Part shown: positions 1 to 6,551 of the stretch, one piece after another
Numbering within the stretch: position 1 is the stretch's first letter
How the letters are laid out: every line of letters starts with the position of its first letter
DNA from: Alkalibaculum bacchi
GTDB lineage: Bacteria > Bacillota > Clostridia > Eubacteriales > Alkalibacteraceae
Direction: 5' to 3'
Length of the DNA stretch: 18,212 bases
NCBI RefSeq assembly: GCF_937875145.1
Contig: NZ_CALNCS010000106.1
Location: 1-18,212 of the forward strand
Notes under the pieces: generated by a model
What the model was told of the DNA's origin: nothing
The model's input: only the letters and a program-made list of their open reading frames with translations
Databases searched by the model: none
Translations under genes and position numbers: made by a program

Positions 1-299
1 CGTTTGCCGGGCTTGTACCTCATACAGCGCATAGATTGCTGAATATAGAGCGAGGAGCTATGCTATTAGCAATGAATGTAGACGCCATACTCGAAAAAAC
101 AGGAAAAGGAAAAAATCCATGTGAGCCTGTTTGTCTGACTATAGACGGCTCTACCTTTTACGGTTCGCCTGTATTTCAAAATAAATTTGACTATTATTTA
201 AAAACTTATCTAGAAAATAAAGGCTTTTATATAAGGCGAAAAAAAGTAGAAAACGGAACTTTAGTTGGTGCAGCTATGGCAGCCCTTATGGTTTTTTAA
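1..299 (+). CDS. Hexokinase family, C-terminal fragment (gene enters from the left edge)
   Basis: The reading frame is open from the first bases (F-A-G-L-V-P-H-T-A-H from base 3) to a TAA at 297-299, so this is the 3' end of a gene starting upstream. The TTG at 36 is internal. The piece ends with features of the large C-terminal hexokinase domain: a DGSTF.GSPVF segment (about base 150), a helix leading to the chain end, and a final ENGTLVGAA block next to the nucleotide site. Members phosphorylate glucose or related hexoses with ATP in the cytoplasm, feeding glycolysis. The family call rests on these motifs only; the sugar-binding N-terminal half is outside the window, so specificity is unknown. 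It is followed by its own terminator, so it is the last gene of its transcript. Confidence 0.7.
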   Translation, partial: FAGLVPHTAHRLLNIERGAMLLAMNVDAILEKTGKGKNPCEPVCLTIDGSTFYGSPVFQNKFDYYLKTYLENKGFYIRRKKVENGTLVGAAMAALMVF

Positions 300-361
300 A
301 TTAAGAATTTGTAAGATGCTTTGATAATTTCTGATAGCTACTTTGATAAAATTAAAAAAGC

Positions 362-428
362 AGATTTTATAAAGCTTAGTTTAAAATCTAGAGGCAAGAC
401 AATTTAAGTCTGCCTCTTTTATATTTTT
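362..428 (+). terminator. Terminator after the hexokinase gene
   Basis: Two hairpins in a row follow the stop codon. The first (362-389) pairs AGATTTTA with TAAAATCT. The second (390-417) pairs AGAGGCAAGAC with GTCTGCCTCT around a 7-base loop, with one bulged A, and runs straight into a U-rich tract (417-428). The second is the intrinsic terminator; the first may only stabilise the 3' end. Confidence 0.75.
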
Positions 429-506
429 AAAAAAGTAGTATAATAAGTAGTATGGGCAATTTTTTTACAATAGAACTTTGTAGAATAAATAATGTAGACC
501 ATATGA

Positions 507-549
507 GATAATAATAGGTAAATAAATTTGCGTTTACTTACTTATTATC
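507..549. repeat. Imperfect dyad overlapping a promoter; possible operator
   Basis: GATAATAATAGGTAAA (507-522) is nearly the reverse complement of TTTACTTACTTATTATC (533-549), with a 10-base centre. The dyad covers the likely -35 region of the following gene, so it could be a repressor site or an upstream hairpin. No U tract follows, so it is not a terminator. AT-rich DNA gives such dyads by chance fairly often. Confidence 0.35.
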
Positions 550-570
550 TGTATAATTTATTTATATAAT
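528..570 (+). promoter_or_regulatory. Candidate sigma-A promoter(s) for the CNNM/CorC gene
   Basis: Two TATAAT hexamers lie 60-80 bases before the start codon. TATAAT at 552-557 has TTGCGT at 528-533 (18-base spacer). TATAAT at 565-570 has TTATTA at 542-547 (17-base spacer). Either could serve; the -35 elements are weak. Confidence 0.45.
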
Positions 571-629
571 TTTCAAGTAAATTATGGTAATATTAAATAA
601 ATAAACATAATTTTATGAGGAGGAACTAA

Positions 630-2003
630 ATGGAACCAGACTCAGGTGGGTCGATTATACCCCAGTTGATATTAATAGTTATTTTAACTTCAATCAATGC
701 ATTTTTTGCAGCTTCAGAAATGGCAATGGTTTCTGTGGACAAAAAGAAACTTAATATTGAGGCAGAGGAAGGAAATAAGAAAGCTAAGCAATTATTAAAA
801 CTCTTAAAAGAACCTTCAAGATTTTTATCTACCATACAGGTAGGAATTACCTTTGCAGGATTTTTATCTTCTGCGTCAGCAGCAGTAGGTATTTCAGATG
901 ACTTAGGGAAGTTTTTAACTGGTTATGGAATCCCTTTTGCAAAAGATATCGCATTTATTGGAATAACATTAATACTAGCCTATTTCACATTAGTTTTTGG
1001 AGAATTAGTACCTAAGAGAGTTGCGCTTCAAAATGCTGAAAATTTTGCTATGAAAGCGGTTGGAACAGTTACTATTGTTTCAAAAGTCATGAGACCTTTT
1101 GTGTCTTTTCTATCCTTTTCCACTAATGGAATACTGCGAATTGCAGGAATTAGCCTTGAGGGTGTAGAAGAAAAGGTTACCCTAGAAGAAATTCGATCAA
1201 TTGTAGAAGTAGGCCAAGAGCAGGGTATTATAAACCCTACTGAAAGAGAAATGATTGATAGTGTTATTGGTTTTGATGATAAGTTAGCTGAGGAGATTAT
1301 GACTGCACGAACAGAGGTCTTTATGATTGACGTAGAAGACCCTATTGAAGAATACCTTAAGGAGATGCTTCAGTTAAAGTATTCTAGAATCCCTGTTTTC
1401 GAAGGGGATGTAGACAATATTATCGGTATACTCTACATAAAAGATTTTTTATTAGAGTCCTATAAAGTTGGCTTTGAAAATGTAGATATACAAAAAATTG
1501 CACGTCCTGCTTACTTTATACCAGAACGAAAAAATATTGATGATCTATTTACAGAGCTTCAAAATACTAGAAATCATATGGCTGTATTAATTGATGAATA
1601 TGGTGGATTTTCTGGTATTGTAACAATGGAAGACTTAATTGAAGAAATTATGGGAGATATCGATGACGAATACGATCACGATGAACCTGATATAAAGAAA
1701 ATTGACGCTTTTAATTTCGTCGCTAAGGGGACTACTTCTGTTAAGGAGTTAAACAGTAAGCTTAAAATAGATATTGATGAATCTTCTGAAGACTACGACA
1801 CTTTAGGAGGATTATTAATTTCTATAATAGGATATATTCCTAAAGATGGCGAGAAAATTGAAGTCCCTTATGAGGATGCAGAAGGCAGAGAAATAGACTT
1901 TTTTATAGAAGTAGTAGAAGACAAAAGAATACAAAGAGTACGAATTGTGCTGAGTGATCATATAAAAGAAACAAAAAACGATGACGATGAAGACGATGAC
2001 TAA
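630..2003 (+). CDS. CNNM/CorC family membrane protein (DUF21, CBS pair, CorC_HlyC domain)
   Basis: This 457-residue protein has the standard three-part order of the family often annotated as hemolysin or Mg2+/Co2+ efflux protein. An N-terminal CNNM/DUF21 membrane domain spans about residues 8-190, with hydrophobic stretches near 9-27, 70-90 and 105-125 and the conserved FGELVPKR at 123-130. A CBS pair follows (about 215-342; YSRIPVFEG and DEYGGFSGIVTMEDL are typical). A CorC_HlyC domain occupies about 355-445. The tail is unusually acidic (NDDDEDDD). Characterised relatives (B. subtilis MpfA/YhdP type, archaeal CorC) export Mg2+ under nucleotide control through the CBS domains; the ion here is inferred. 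The start is fixed by GAGGAGGAA seven bases upstream of ATG 630. The gene stands alone between a promoter and a terminator. Confidence 0.9.
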   Translation: MEPDSGGSIIPQLILIVILTSINAFFAASEMAMVSVDKKKLNIEAEEGNKKAKQLLKLLKEPSRFLSTIQVGITFAGFLSSASAAVGISDDLGKFLTGYGIPFAKDIAFIGITLILAYFTLVFGELVPKRVALQNAENFAMKAVGTVTIVSKVMRPFVSFLSFSTNGILRIAGISLEGVEEKVTLEEIRSIVEVGQEQGIINPTEREMIDSVIGFDDKLAEEIMTARTEVFMIDVEDPIEEYLKEMLQLKYSRIPVFEGDVDNIIGILYIKDFLLESYKVGFENVDIQKIARPAYFIPERKNIDDLFTELQNTRNHMAVLIDEYGGFSGIVTMEDLIEEIMGDIDDEYDHDEPDIKKIDAFNFVAKGTTSVKELNSKLKIDIDESSEDYDTLGGLLISIIGYIPKDGEKIEVPYEDAEGREIDFFIEVVEDKRIQRVRIVLSDHIKETKNDDDEDDD

Positions 2004-2012
2004 AATAAGTAT

Positions 2013-2054
2013 AAAACAAGAGCTATTTCCAAGGAAATAGCTCTTGTTTTAAAA
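2013..2054. terminator. Bidirectional intrinsic terminator
   Basis: A perfect 18-bp inverted repeat (2013-2030 and 2033-2050) with only two central bases. A-rich and T-rich ends give a U tract on either strand. It lies between the plus-strand CNNM gene and the minus-strand tgl unit, so it can end both convergent transcripts. Confidence 0.9.
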
Positions 2055-2064
2055 TTCTTCGGTT

Positions 2065-2176
2065 TGCAAAGGAAGTTTTTATTTCCTTGCAGCGGATTGT
2101 GAAAAATATATTAGCGGAAAGCTGAAAGGGAAACGCGATCTCACCCAAAGGCGAGATTGAATTTCTCTGACCAGCT
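2065..2176. other. Hairpin-rich intergenic segment downstream of tgl
   Basis: Two structures are visible. One is a stem pairing 2065-2074 with 2083-2091 (one bulge). The other is a 57-base nested hairpin: AGCTG 2120-2124 with CAGCT 2172-2176, AGGGAAA 2127-2133 with TTTCTCT 2162-2168, and GATCTC 2137-2142 with GAGATT 2153-2158. I recognise no RNA family. It could be part of the tgl 3' UTR or a remnant of a small repeat element. Confidence 0.4.
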
Positions 2177-2198
2177 GATTTTACATACAACTTAGAAC

Positions 2199-2963
2199 TT
2201 ACAAAGTAGAACTGGAGAAGTCTTTCGCTAAACTCTTAAAATTTGGTCGTCCTGCCACGTCCATTAAAAAGGCGGGCTTTGTTGCCCCTTCTTTCCTATT
2301 GGAATTTAACATCTTTATAAAAGCATCTGCAGAGTGTATTCCCACTCCGTGACCGTAATATTTTCCACCGCTTAAGTCAATCACATTTTCTCCTTGTAAA
2401 TAGGGAGTGAGTGGGCTGACTTCAGGATTATCAAAATAGAGCCTATCACCTGGCAAGAAATCTGCTACTTTATGAACAGAGCCTACTTCTTTTAGTTTCC
2501 AACCAATCCTAGACCAATTCATTAAATATATATTTTTGAACATACTATCAAATCGTTCTTTAGAAAAAACATGTAACAAAGCTTTATAGTATACGATGAG
2601 CATTGCTGTGGCACACTCTGTTCCATATTTTGAACCATTGGTATAAATATCGTTGATAGCCTCTGCAGCAGAAACATCATCCTTTAATTCAAAGCCTCCA
2701 TCTCTCTTTCGATTCCAGTACTTTTCATTGCATATAGATTGCCTAAAGACTTTAAAATGTAAACCACTCTGGTTAAGAGCTTTTGCTGAGTTGACAATTT
2801 CTCTTCTTAGTAATAACTCAAAATCTAATTGTCCGATATCAGCATAATTGTACGCGCTAGAGCTAGCTGACATGATCCGCGCAGTTTCTCTTTCTATGCT
2901 ATGTACAGGATACTTTTTTAAGTATTCATTTACATCTATAGGAGTATTATCAATCTTAATCAT
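2199..2963 (-). CDS. tgl: Spore-coat protein-glutamine gamma-glutamyltransferase Tgl
   Basis: Tgl forms gamma-glutamyl-lysine crosslinks between coat proteins late in sporulation. The 254-residue product is close to the family length (about 245). The catalytic cysteine is C117 in YGTECATA. E192 (QGEN) and H205 (YYGHGVGI) match the glutamate and histidine of the B. subtilis active site (C116, E187, H200), with a small insertion between. I chose ATG at 2961-2963 because a GGGAGGG ribosome binding site lies six bases before it; an in-frame TTG 15 bases upstream would place that site inside the gene. Only two bases separate this start from the stop of the upstream gene, so the two are surely cotranscribed and probably coupled in translation. 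I saw no clear sporulation-sigma promoter. Presence of tgl supports a spore-forming host. Confidence 0.88.
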   Translation of the reverse strand: MIKIDNTPIDVNEYLKKYPVHSIERETARIMSASSSAYNYADIGQLDFELLLRREIVNSAKALNQSGLHFKVFRQSICNEKYWNRKRDGGFELKDDVSAAEAINDIYTNGSKYGTECATAMLIVYYKALLHVFSKERFDSMFKNIYLMNWSRIGWKLKEVGSVHKVADFLPGDRLYFDNPEVSPLTPYLQGENVIDLSGGKYYGHGVGIHSADAFIKMLNSNRKEGATKPAFLMDVAGRPNFKSLAKDFSSSTL

Positions 2964-2965
2964 AT

Positions 2966-3940
2966 CTAACCCTCCCAATCCTTGTTCATTAGAGCTATTT
3001 GTGAAGATAAATCGTTTTTAATCCATTGACGCCACAACTTATGGTTCTGCTTTTTTAATTTATAGGAGTACGCTGATAATTGCTCCTTTTTCTTAAGGCT
3101 TGATTGTCTAAAATTCTCTAGTGCATCTTTTTCAAAAATTTTTAAAGGCTTTAAAAACTCTCCTGTGTCGGGAGATACTTTTTTATTTAAGTACTTTCCT
3201 TCTAAATGAACTTTAAAGATATTTGGCTCACTGCTAAGCTGAAAACTTTCCCCTGAAAAATAAATATAAGGCATATTTTCATTTACCCAATTATACGTTT
3301 GTTGTATATTTACTTCTTTATTTTCCTGGAAACTGCTTAAATCCCCATCAATATGTAATAATTTACAGGCTAGTTGAATCGACTTTTCATTAGATGATTT
3401 TAAGCGTTCTGTTATGAGCTCTACAAGGCTCGGGTCTTTAAACTGAAGAAGGTACCAGGATAGATCGTGTATAAAATAGTCCTTTTCATAGCGATTAAAC
3501 ATAAGGTCAACTACAGAAGGTAATATAGAATGATCCTTCATATAACATATAAGCGTGCCAACAGTACCATCTAGTATTTCATCGAATTCGTCGTTTAAAC
3601 CGTCAGCATAAACGCCACTGTCAAACATCCATATAAGGGTATCGTGAATTCTTTTGTCATTGTATTTGTCGCTAATTTCTTTAAATTTCATATCTCCCTC
3701 AATGACAGAGCACAAATTTAGAGCAATACGATTTCGAAGATTTAGATTTTCTAGTGTATTTAAAGATTCCACTTCTTTTCTAACAAAATATAAAGTAGGA
3801 AAATACAATCTCTTGTCGTTTAAATAATGAATAGCGCCCCTTTCGTTTTCTAGTAAAAATCTCTTAAAAGCTTTCCTAAATGAATCGTAGTCATAAGCTT
3901 TATTCAACAAGTCGAAGTACTTCAACGATGAATCTTTCAT
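2966..3940 (-). CDS. Unrecognised 324-aa protein, cotranscribed with tgl
   Basis: I do not recognise the family. The product is charged, has no signal peptide or membrane segment, and looks largely alpha-helical. Residues about 95-200 suggest HEAT/ARM-like helical pairs (runs such as HDTLIWMFDSG, VVDLMFNRYEKD and SLVELITERLKSS). About 210-265 holds more strand-like sequence (PYIYFSGESFQL). About 265-320 is a basic, lysine-rich helical end (SLKKKEQLSAYSYKLKKQ) with several tryptophans. The start is ATG 3940, preceded by an AAGGCGGTG ribosome binding site. Its stop lies two bases before tgl, so the pair forms an operon. A role in spore coat assembly, as a Tgl substrate or scaffold, is inferred from position only; the many Lys and Gln residues near the C-terminus would suit a transglutaminase substrate. 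Confidence 0.75.
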   Translation of the reverse strand: MKDSSLKYFDLLNKAYDYDSFRKAFKRFLLENERGAIHYLNDKRLYFPTLYFVRKEVESLNTLENLNLRNRIALNLCSVIEGDMKFKEISDKYNDKRIHDTLIWMFDSGVYADGLNDEFDEILDGTVGTLICYMKDHSILPSVVDLMFNRYEKDYFIHDLSWYLLQFKDPSLVELITERLKSSNEKSIQLACKLLHIDGDLSSFQENKEVNIQQTYNWVNENMPYIYFSGESFQLSSEPNIFKVHLEGKYLNKKVSPDTGEFLKPLKIFEKDALENFRQSSLKKKEQLSAYSYKLKKQNHKLWRQWIKNDLSSQIALMNKDWEG

Positions 3941-4121
3941 TTTAACACCGCCTTTTAATAACTTTAATCTATTCTATTAAAGTTTATTGGCTTTGTTGAA
4001 TAAAATTAGTTTTTTGTGTAATTTGCGCAAAATTGAATGCAGAAACTTTTCAACTTACCTATTGACGATATGAATTTCTAACTTTCCAACTATTATTTTC
4101 TTAAAATCAAAAACTCATAAA

Positions 4122-4150
4122 TTCTTCAATAGCGTATGATATGTTATAAT
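4122..4150 (+). promoter_or_regulatory. Extended -10 promoter for the iron-sulfur flavoprotein gene
   Basis: TATAAT at 4145-4150 is preceded by TG at 4142-4143, giving an extended -10 (TGTTATAAT). The -35 position (4122-4127, TTCTTC) is poor, as is common with extended -10 promoters. Transcripts would start near 4157, leaving a leader of about 157 bases. The rest of the 3941-4121 gap is AT-rich with no gene that I can support. Confidence 0.5.
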
Positions 4151-4165
4151 ATTCGAAACAGCAGA

Positions 4166-4261
4166 TTGGCTCGCAGAAATCATTCCATTTTCCGTGCTTG
4201 CATGAGAAAATGGAATGGTTTCTATGAGCAAGTGCCAACGACCGAAGCTGCGAAGCAGCTT
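4166..4261 (+). other. Strongly structured 5' leader
   Basis: Between the promoter and the ribosome binding site lie two hairpins. The larger pairs 4176-4192 with 4206-4222 (17 bp, one mismatch), flanked by TTGGC (4166-4170) and GCCAA (4234-4238). The smaller pairs AAGCTGC (4245-4251) with GCAGCTT (4255-4261) around a GAA loop. No U tract follows, so this is not a terminator. CTTGC in the large loop can also pair with GCAAG near 4228, offering an alternative fold. No known riboswitch consensus is visible. Confidence 0.5.
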
Positions 4262-4313
4262 ATTTATGATATAATAAATCTATTAAGAAAAAACACATAT
4301 TGGAGGAAAGAAA

Positions 4314-4949
4314 ATGAAAGTAGTTGCTTTTAACGGAAGTCCTAGAAAAGAAGGGAATACTTATCAAGGAATACGAATAATATGTGACGAGTTAGAAAAA
4401 GAAGGCATTGAAACAGAGATTATTCAAGTTGGCAGCAAGGAAATACGCGGATGTACTGCTTGTAATGGCTGTGCAAAAAATAGGGACGAAAAATGTGTAC
4501 TTCCTGGTGATGAAGTCAACGAATGGATTCAAAAGATGAAGGATGCAGACGGTATTGTATTAGGAGCACCAGTTCATTTCTCTGGAATTGGAGGAACGAT
4601 GAAATCTTTTCTAGATAGAGCTTTCTACGTAGGATCTAATAACAATAGTTTATTTAGACATAAAGTAGGAGCTGCATTAGTAGCTGTAAGACGATCAGGG
4701 GGAAGTGCATCCTTAGATCAGCTCAATCACTATTTGGCTTACTCAGAAATGGTTATCCCTACGTCTAATTACTGGAATATTATTCATGGGACAAGACCGG
4801 GTGAAAGCATAAAAGACGAAGAAGGCGTTCAAATTATGAAAGTACTTGGTAAAAATATGGCATGGATATTGAAGTTGGTAGAAAATGGAAAGGGTGTAGT
4901 AGATAAGCACGAGGCAGAAAGAAAGACTTATATGAATTTTATTCGATAA
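4314..4949 (+). CDS. Iron-sulfur flavoprotein (NADPH-dependent FMN reductase family)
   Basis: This 211-residue flavodoxin-fold protein carries an FMN phosphate loop at its N-terminus (NGSPRKEGNT, residues 7-16) and a second flavin-contact region, GAPVHFSGIGGTMKSFLDR, near 85-103. Between them sits a compact cysteine motif, C47-x2-C50-x2-C53-x7-C61, close to the 4Fe-4S motif of the archaeal iron-sulfur flavoprotein Isf. It should therefore be a small cytoplasmic electron carrier or reductase holding FMN and one Fe-S cluster; in anaerobes such proteins are linked to ferredoxin-dependent reduction of oxygen, peroxide or other acceptors. The partner here is unknown. The ribosome binding site TTGGAGGAAAG sits just upstream of ATG 4314. 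It appears to be transcribed alone from the structured leader. Confidence 0.88.
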   Translation: MKVVAFNGSPRKEGNTYQGIRIICDELEKEGIETEIIQVGSKEIRGCTACNGCAKNRDEKCVLPGDEVNEWIQKMKDADGIVLGAPVHFSGIGGTMKSFLDRAFYVGSNNNSLFRHKVGAALVAVRRSGGSASLDQLNHYLAYSEMVIPTSNYWNIIHGTRPGESIKDEEGVQIMKVLGKNMAWILKLVENGKGVVDKHEAERKTYMNFIR

Positions 4950-5101
4950 TGACAAGCAGTATTCAGAAACTACTTATCAGCGTTCCTGCCACTTATGATG
5001 GTTTGATAAAGATATGAACGTAGAACAAATGAATTAGAATTGTCCATATTATTGCTAAGCCATTTTGGTTAATAAAGTACTGCTATATATGGTGAAAAGG
5101 T

Positions 5102-5215
5102 ATGCTACAATTTGAAAGGTTAAGCTTTATATTTCAGATTATAAATTTGGCATTACTAGTGCTTGTTATTTATTTGGTTGTTTTAGGTATTCGATATCTT
5201 AAAAGGAAATCTTGA
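5102..5215 (+). CDS. Putative 37-aa single-pass membrane microprotein
   Basis: A short reading frame begins at ATG 5102 after a GGTGAAAAGG ribosome binding site and ends at TGA 5213-5215. The product has a short polar start (MLQFERLSF), a hydrophobic segment of about 20 residues (IINLALLVLVIYLVVLGI) and a basic end (RYLKRKS). This is what a single membrane helix with a cytoplasmic, positively charged C-terminus looks like. Small proteins of this build are frequent in Firmicutes and mostly uncharacterised. Its stop overlaps the -35 box of the mutY promoter. The other sequence between 4950 and 5101 shows nothing I can name. Coding status rests on the ribosome binding site and residue pattern only. 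Confidence 0.55.
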   Translation: MLQFERLSFIFQIINLALLVLVIYLVVLGIRYLKRKS

Positions 5216-5240
5216 CTCTGTTTTTTTAATGATATAGGAT
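5212..5240 (+). promoter_or_regulatory. Sigma-A promoter for mutY
   Basis: TTGACT (5212-5217) and TAGGAT (5235-5240) are separated by 17 bases. The start codon of mutY follows 47 bases further on. The -35 box overlaps the stop codon of the microprotein gene. Confidence 0.6.
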
Positions 5241-5287
5241 AGAGTAATCAAAGTCTTGGTATGAGATACAACTAGAAGGGAATAGAC

Positions 5288-6367
5288 ATGAATAAAGACT
5301 ATATACATGAATTTCAAAATAAATTATTAGACTGGTACGATGAAAATCGTCGCATACTGCCTTGGAGAGAAGAGCCTTCTGCTTATAAGGTGTGGATATC
5401 TGAGATTATGTTGCAGCAGACTCGAGTGGATACAGTTATACCTTATTTTCTAAAATTTATGGAGGATATTCCTAGTATTTTTACCTTAGCAAATATTTCT
5501 GAAGACAAATTACTTAAGCTTTGGGAGGGATTAGGCTATTATAGTCGTGCTAAAAATTTAAAGAAAGCTGCACAAGTTCTTTTAGAAGAGTATAATGGTC
5601 AAATGCCCTCAGATAAAAAGGATTTGCAATCTTTGCCTGGTATAGGTCCTTATACATCGGGGGCTATCGCCTCTATTGCCTTTGGACAAAAGGAACCTGC
5701 TATGGACGGTAATGTCCTTAGAATTGTTTCTAGAATTACTGTGAATACTGGAGATATAAAAAATAGAAAAGTAAAGGCAGACATAGAACAAATAGTTATA
5801 GACGTGTTACCAGAAAATAGAGTTGGTGATTTTAATCAAGCGTTGATGGATTTAGGAGCAACGATTTGTATCCCAAATGGGGCACCTAAGTGCAGTATTT
5901 GTCCATTATCTGGTTTCTGTGAAGGCCATAATAAGGGTATTGCTGAAACCTTGCCTGTAAAAACGGCAAAAAAGAAGCGTAATATAGAGAAAAAAACGAT
6001 TTTTGTTTTAAATTATGGAGATCAATTTGCCTTAAAAAGGAGACCGAATAAGGGGCTTTTATCAAAACTATGGGAATATCCCAATGTAGATGGTTTTGCC
6101 ACTGAAAAAGACGTACGATTATTAATGAAATCTTGGGGGTTTTTAACAGGTTCCCTTTTAGAATTAAATAATTCGAAACATTTATTTAGCCATATTGAAT
6201 GGCACATGAAGGCTTACTATATAAAAGTAGAAGCTGTACAAAGGGACAATGATTTTGTATGGGCAAGCAAAAAAGAAATTAAAGAAAAATACTCAATTCC
6301 TACAGCTTTTAAGGAGTATACAAAATGGGTTCAACATCTGGAAGAACATCAAGGTCAAGCGATCTAG
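5288..6367 (+). CDS. mutY: A/G-specific adenine glycosylase MutY
   Basis: MutY removes adenine mispaired with 8-oxoguanine, the second line of oxidised-guanine repair. The 359-residue length is normal. The six-helix barrel carries catalytic E39 (VWISEIMLQQT). The helix-hairpin-helix LPGIGPYTSGAIA lies at 116-128 and catalytic D140 follows (AMDGNVLR). The 4Fe-4S cysteines are C194, C202, C205 and C211; the first gap is seven residues rather than the six of E. coli MutY. Residues from about 230 form the Nudix-like C-terminal domain that recognises 8-oxoguanine (LKRRPNKGLLSKLWEYPN, then HLFSHIEWHM). ATG 5288 follows an AGAAGGGAA ribosome binding site. It has its own promoter, and no clear terminator follows. 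Confidence 0.95.
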   Translation: MNKDYIHEFQNKLLDWYDENRRILPWREEPSAYKVWISEIMLQQTRVDTVIPYFLKFMEDIPSIFTLANISEDKLLKLWEGLGYYSRAKNLKKAAQVLLEEYNGQMPSDKKDLQSLPGIGPYTSGAIASIAFGQKEPAMDGNVLRIVSRITVNTGDIKNRKVKADIEQIVIDVLPENRVGDFNQALMDLGATICIPNGAPKCSICPLSGFCEGHNKGIAETLPVKTAKKKRNIEKKTIFVLNYGDQFALKRRPNKGLLSKLWEYPNVDGFATEKDVRLLMKSWGFLTGSLLELNNSKHLFSHIEWHMKAYYIKVEAVQRDNDFVWASKKEIKEKYSIPTAFKEYTKWVQHLEEHQGQAI

Positions 6368-6434
6368 GTTTAGAACTGCAATTATTGCGTATATATAAAT
6401 CACAGAGTACACTAAAAAAGACTAGGGTGATAAA

Positions 6435-6551
6435 ATGAGTATTAGAGAAGGTATTATAAAAGCAATGAAAGAAGCAGGAAAGCCAATCTCGCCTTATCAC
6501 CTTATTCTAATTTACACTCCAAGTTATCTAGTGCCGGCCCGTCTAAAATAG
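6435..6551 (+). pseudogene. Decapitated start of a small gene, probably winged-helix
   Basis: An ATG at 6435 preceded by an AGGGTGAT ribosome binding site opens MSIREGIIKAMKEAGKPIS, then runs 38 codons to TAG 6549-6551, where it is antisense to the end of the FAD/Rieske gene. The first 19 residues resemble the opening helix of small winged-helix DNA-binding proteins of clostridia and archaea (typically ...I.EAMK.AGKP...GEIA). The rest is evidently the wrong sequence. I infer that the gene lost everything after about codon 19 when the present junction (near 6490) formed. An 8-bp inverted repeat, GGTGATAA (6426-6433) and TTATCACC (6494-6501), brackets the remnant. Confidence 0.4.

Noticed and set aside
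4136..4333. 65-codon frame before the iron-sulfur flavoprotein gene
   Set aside because: It spans the promoter and the hairpins of the leader and overlaps the next gene's start; the sequence is explained by RNA structure.
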